From Nitrososphaeria archaeon (GTDB lineage Archaea > Thermoproteota > Nitrososphaeria > Conexivisphaerales > UBA164): a stretch of 8,687 nt of DNA. Shown one piece after another: positions 7,061-8,687 of the stretch (its first letter is position 1; each line of letters starts with the position of its first letter). A program made the position numbers and the translations under genes. Location of the stretch: assembly GCA_029775955.1 (NCBI GenBank), contig JARVJW010000157.1, forward strand, positions 1 through 8,687, read 5' to 3'. The notes under the pieces were generated by a model. That model saw only the letters and a list, made by a program, of their open reading frames with translations, had not been told where the DNA came from and searched no databases.

Positions 7061-7100
7061 TGATTTGCAAAAATTAAATACATGCACAAGCCTCTGACCG

Positions 7101-7300
7101 TTAACTATTAACCCCTTTGTTGCTGGCCTCCCAGTGGCATGTATTCACTGAGCTAACGATTGGCTTAACAGCAACACTAAGATTTGCCAAGCACTTCAAT
7201 GTTCCTTGAGGCATTTAACTGAAAGCCACAGTTCAGGCAATGAAATATTAGACCCATAGGCACAATTAAATTTTACCAATTTAACAAATATATCTAGCAT
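7101..7300 (-). pseudogene. tnpB: TnpB C-terminal stub cut at the zinc ribbon
   Basis: The C-terminal tail of a third tnpB. From about 7,290 the minus strand reads FVKLVKFNCAYG and then, after a one-base shift, GLIFHCLNCGFQLNASRNIE and VLGKS before TAG 7177-7179. This is the second half of a TnpB zinc ribbon (CxxC followed by GFxxNxxRNIxV). The RuvC-III aspartate position of the usual ‘ADRD’ or ‘NADRN’ motif reads NASRN here, so it looks lost. A further frame gives VAVKPIVSSVNTCHWEASNK, ending at TAA 7101-7103, which resembles the variable tail after the ribbon. The first cysteine pair should lie just past 7300, exactly where the IS5 element begins. It lies upstream of lhr on the same strand and has no working frame. 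Confidence 0.62.
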
Positions 7301-7317
7301 TAGCTTGTAGCCCAACT
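7301..7317 (+). repeat. Left terminal inverted repeat of IS5 element
   Basis: TAGCTTGTAGCCCAACT, the exact reverse complement of 8189-8205. A 17-bp perfect match 870 bp apart in inverse orientation, around a transposase remnant, is best explained as the element's end. A small TTGACA/TGTCAA hairpin (7317-7332) sits just inside it. Confidence 0.8.
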
Positions 7318-7345
7318 TGACACTTATGTCAACTATTTTTGTCTT

Positions 7346-7353
7346 GATTTATA
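7346..7353 (+). promoter_or_regulatory. TATA-like box for the IS5 transposase
   Basis: GATTTATA is centred about 26 bases before the ATG at 7376, the spacing of an archaeal leaderless promoter, and lies just inside the left inverted repeat. Confidence 0.4.
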
Positions 7354-7375
7354 GTGTTTGTCATCAAGTGTTGTC

Positions 7376-8131
7376 ATGCCCATTGATATGTCCTGGCACG
7401 ACTATAACGAAGCATTAGTGGAAAGGGGAAGCATGATCCTAGACTCCCTGGACTCCTGGAAGGAGGAGCTACAGGGGATGAACAGCAACAAGGGAGGTTC
7501 GTGTGCCCGGATTCGTACATCGAATTCCTGTCGTACCTCAAGGTTGGCCTTGACATCAGGAAATCACCAAGTCACTCACTGAATACATCAAACCCATGTA
7601 GCGAATGCGCTCAAATAATGATACTGTCAATGGTGAAGTTAGAGTTGATAGCTACAAATGAAGAAGAGTTACCAACGACAATAGTTAATTGCAACGGAAT
7701 ATCAGCAACAGAGCACATAGAGCAGATGCGGAGGAGGGAGAGGAGGAAGTTCATCAAGCTGTAAATAATGGCAGGATGATCGGGTTCAGGATCACCTCTT
7801 AAAGGACAGGCGATACCAAATTCATGCCCCTCGTAAAGGAGTAAGGAAGAAAGGGAACATAGGCCTACAAATCAAAGAGGAACTTCAACCTGCTAGATTC
7901 ATTGGGCATAGAGCCTGCCCTAAAACTGAGGGAGAACGCCAACACAGCGCTATGCTAGAAAGCGCGAAGTCCTTAACAGGTTAGGGCGTGAGGGATGGAA
8001 GCGGGCTAAGGAGTACGGTTGGTGGAGATTCTTCTCTGTATCAAGAGGGTGACAGCATAAGCTCTAGACGATTTCAGAAGGCTGAGCTGTCGCTAAAGGT
8101 GTTACTGTACAGCAAGTTTCAGTCCATGTAG
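7376..8131 (+). pseudogene. IS5-family DDE transposase, frameshifted and mutated
   Basis: The remnant follows an IS5-type transposase from N- to C-terminus through several frames. MPIDMSWHDYNEALVERGSM and DSWKEELQGMN come first (from ATG 7376; the frame is open from TTG 7358). They are followed by VCPDSYIEFLSYLKVGLDI (from 7501), a shifted TKSLTEYIKPM, and LELIATNEEELPTTIV with ISATEHIEQMRRRERRKFIK (to 7764). Next are RMIGFRITS-RTGDTKFMPLV, AYKSKRNFNLLDSLGIEPAL, YARKREVLNRLGREGWKRAK and GDSISSRRFQKAELSLKVLL, ending at TAG 8129-8131. The first catalytic aspartate (VDxTG) reads VNCNG, the second (AYDS) reads AYKS, and the segment with the catalytic glutamate between WWRFF and GDSISS is largely deleted. 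All three catalytic positions are therefore damaged. It is a fossil copy, not a source of transposase. Confidence 0.82.
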
Positions 8132-8188
8132 GGAAGGAAGGAACGCGCCTGCTGGACCCCTCCTACGGAGAGGAATTGCATTAACAGG

Positions 8189-8205
8189 AGTTGGGCTACA
8201 AGCTA
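8189..8205 (-). repeat. Right terminal inverted repeat of IS5 element
   Basis: AGTTGGGCTACAAGCTA, the exact reverse complement of 7301-7317. It lies 58 bases past the last recognisable transposase codon and is followed by a strongly AT-rich stretch that differs from the element. Confidence 0.8.
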
Positions 8206-8349
8206 AATTTTTCCTAATTTTTAAATAATTAATCTAACTTTTAATTTATACAACAAAGTAGCTAAACATGCTTTGTTGCATTAATTTTACCAGATGATCA
8301 AACTTATTTATATTACTATTTTAACGCCACAAATTTACATTGACCCACC
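8206..8349. other. AT-rich junction between two IS5-type elements
   Basis: After the right inverted repeat of the first element comes a run of A/T-rich DNA. It is followed by the inverted repeat at 8251-8278 and the promoter-like region of the second element. I see no gene in it. I also looked on the minus strand for the missing part of the tnpB cut at 7300 and did not find it here. Confidence 0.4.
8251..8278. repeat. Inverted repeat at probable left end of second IS5 element
   Basis: CAACAAAG (8251-8258) and CTTTGTTG (8271-8278) form an 8-bp inverted repeat with a 12-base gap. The right arm continues GCTTTGTTGCATTAATT, which has the look of an IS5-family terminal repeat. It lies 80 bases before the second transposase start, close to the 75-base spacing in the first element. 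The left arm could be the end of another element or chance. Confidence 0.42.
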
Positions 8350-8687
8350 TTGGCAGATAGGGATTGGAAAGAATATAATGAAAAGCTTGTCAACGAGCCC
8401 TTTGATATATTTGTTAATGCTGACCTCCTGATTAACCAGGCTGAAGAGGATGAATGAAGGAAAGAGGGGAAAGCCCTATGCCTACTCTGATGCACTGATG
8501 CTTATCATACTGGCCGTAAAGGAGTACTTTGGACTTCCATACAGGCAGACCGAGGGCTTTGCTAAGATGCTTGGTGGAATATGGGGAGCCAGGATACCAT
8601 CCTATACCCAGATCTGCAGAAGGCAGAAGGGGCTGAAGGTTCCGCTTGGAGTATGACAAGGATAATCCTGTTGACATAGCAGTTGAC
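8350..8687 (+). pseudogene. Second IS5-family transposase, N-terminal part, frameshifted, cut by window edge
   Basis: A different IS5-family transposase from the copy at 7376-8131, sharing only the general opening pattern (DWKEYNEKLV here, SWHDYNEALV there). TTG 8350 starts LADRDWKEYNEKLVNEPFDI, FVNADLLINQAEEDE, stopping at TGA 8455-8457. A shift of one base near 8445-8455 gives MNEGKRGKPYAYSDALMLII, then LAVKEYFGLPYRQTEGFAKM and RIPSYTQICRRQKGLKVPL. A second one-base shift near 8650 restores EYDKDNPVDIAVD at the edge. In the family that IAVD carries the first catalytic aspartate, so the catalytic domain starts where the window ends. Two shifts make it non-functional as read. A TTATTTATATT box at 8304-8313 could be its promoter, though it is about 40 bases from the TTG. 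Confidence 0.8.

Larger units (their letters stand above)
7301..8205 (+). mobile_element. Decayed IS5-family insertion sequence, about 905 bp
   Basis: The element is bounded by a perfect 17-bp inverted repeat (TAGCTTGTAGCCCAACT at 7301-7317 and its complement at 8189-8205) and holds one broken DDE transposase gene on the plus strand. Size and single-gene layout fit IS5-family elements. I see no clear target duplication; TA borders both ends, but TA is also part of the repeat as drawn, so the exact tips are uncertain. It seems to have landed in or beside a tnpB zinc ribbon. The transposase is dead. Confidence 0.78.

Noticed and set aside
7317..7332. TTGACA...TGTCAA palindrome as an operator or bacterial -35 box
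   Set aside because: It lies just inside the IS5 left end in an archaeal context; a 6-bp stem of this kind is weak evidence and is more simply a subterminal feature of the element or chance.
7501..7764. A separate small gene of 87 codons
   Set aside because: The translation is the middle part of the frameshifted IS5 transposase (SYIEFLSYLKVGLDI, EHIEQMRRRERRKF), continuous with pieces before and after it in other frames.
7374..8677. Minus-strand frames of 60 and 81 codons opposite the two IS5 transposases
   Set aside because: They are shadows of the transposase reading frames on the plus strand; nothing in them is recognisable.
1..8687. CRISPR array, tRNA or rRNA genes
   Set aside because: I saw no regularly spaced direct repeats, no cloverleaf with TTC-A/GGTTC signature and CCA-side stem, and no rRNA-like conserved blocks on either strand.

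Overview
The window looks archaeal, most likely a Thermoplasmata-type euryarchaeon (Ferroplasma/Thermoplasma-like). The reasons are an archaeal-type inositol-1-phosphate synthase, a Lhr-family helicase overlapping a COG1407-type phosphoesterase, promoters placed for leaderless mRNAs, TTG starts, and IS607, IS1341-type tnpB and IS5 remnants. The assignment is inferred from gene content only; no species is claimed.

Layout. Positions 1-2500 are a graveyard of transposable elements, all reading on the minus strand and all broken by frameshifts and stops. In minus-strand reading order it holds: an IS607 serine-recombinase (tnpA) N-terminus followed by a TnpB C-terminus (2495-1906); a nearly full-length but dead TnpB (1866-778) ending in a perfect hairpin; and an IS607 tnpA C-terminus overlapping a tnpB N-terminus that runs off the left edge (622-1). 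Positions 2541-7030 hold the only intact genes, all on the minus strand in the order lhr helicase, metallophosphoesterase, ino1. The first two overlap by 14 bases and form a translationally linked pair. ino1 follows 31 bases later and may also have its own leaderless promoter. Positions 7101-8687 are a second graveyard: a TnpB C-terminal stub (minus), a decayed IS5-family element with 17-bp terminal inverted repeats (7301-8205), and the 5' part of a second, different IS5-family transposase running off the right edge.

How the genes work together. The helicase/phosphoesterase pair is a known conserved neighbourhood linked to DNA repair: a 3'-5' Lhr-type helicase with a calcineurin-like phosphoesterase of the Mre11/SbcD superfamily. 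ino1 makes L-myo-inositol 1-phosphate, a precursor of inositol phospholipid head groups and related compounds in archaea, and has no obvious functional tie to the pair. The most notable protein-level observation is that the phosphoesterase has glutamine at two motif positions usually occupied by histidine (DxH and GHxH); by analogy with Mre11 these both belong to the same metal site.

I found no tRNA, rRNA, CRISPR array, or intact defence or mobile system. The accessory DNA is fossil transposon material, and I do not see a new multi-gene system here.
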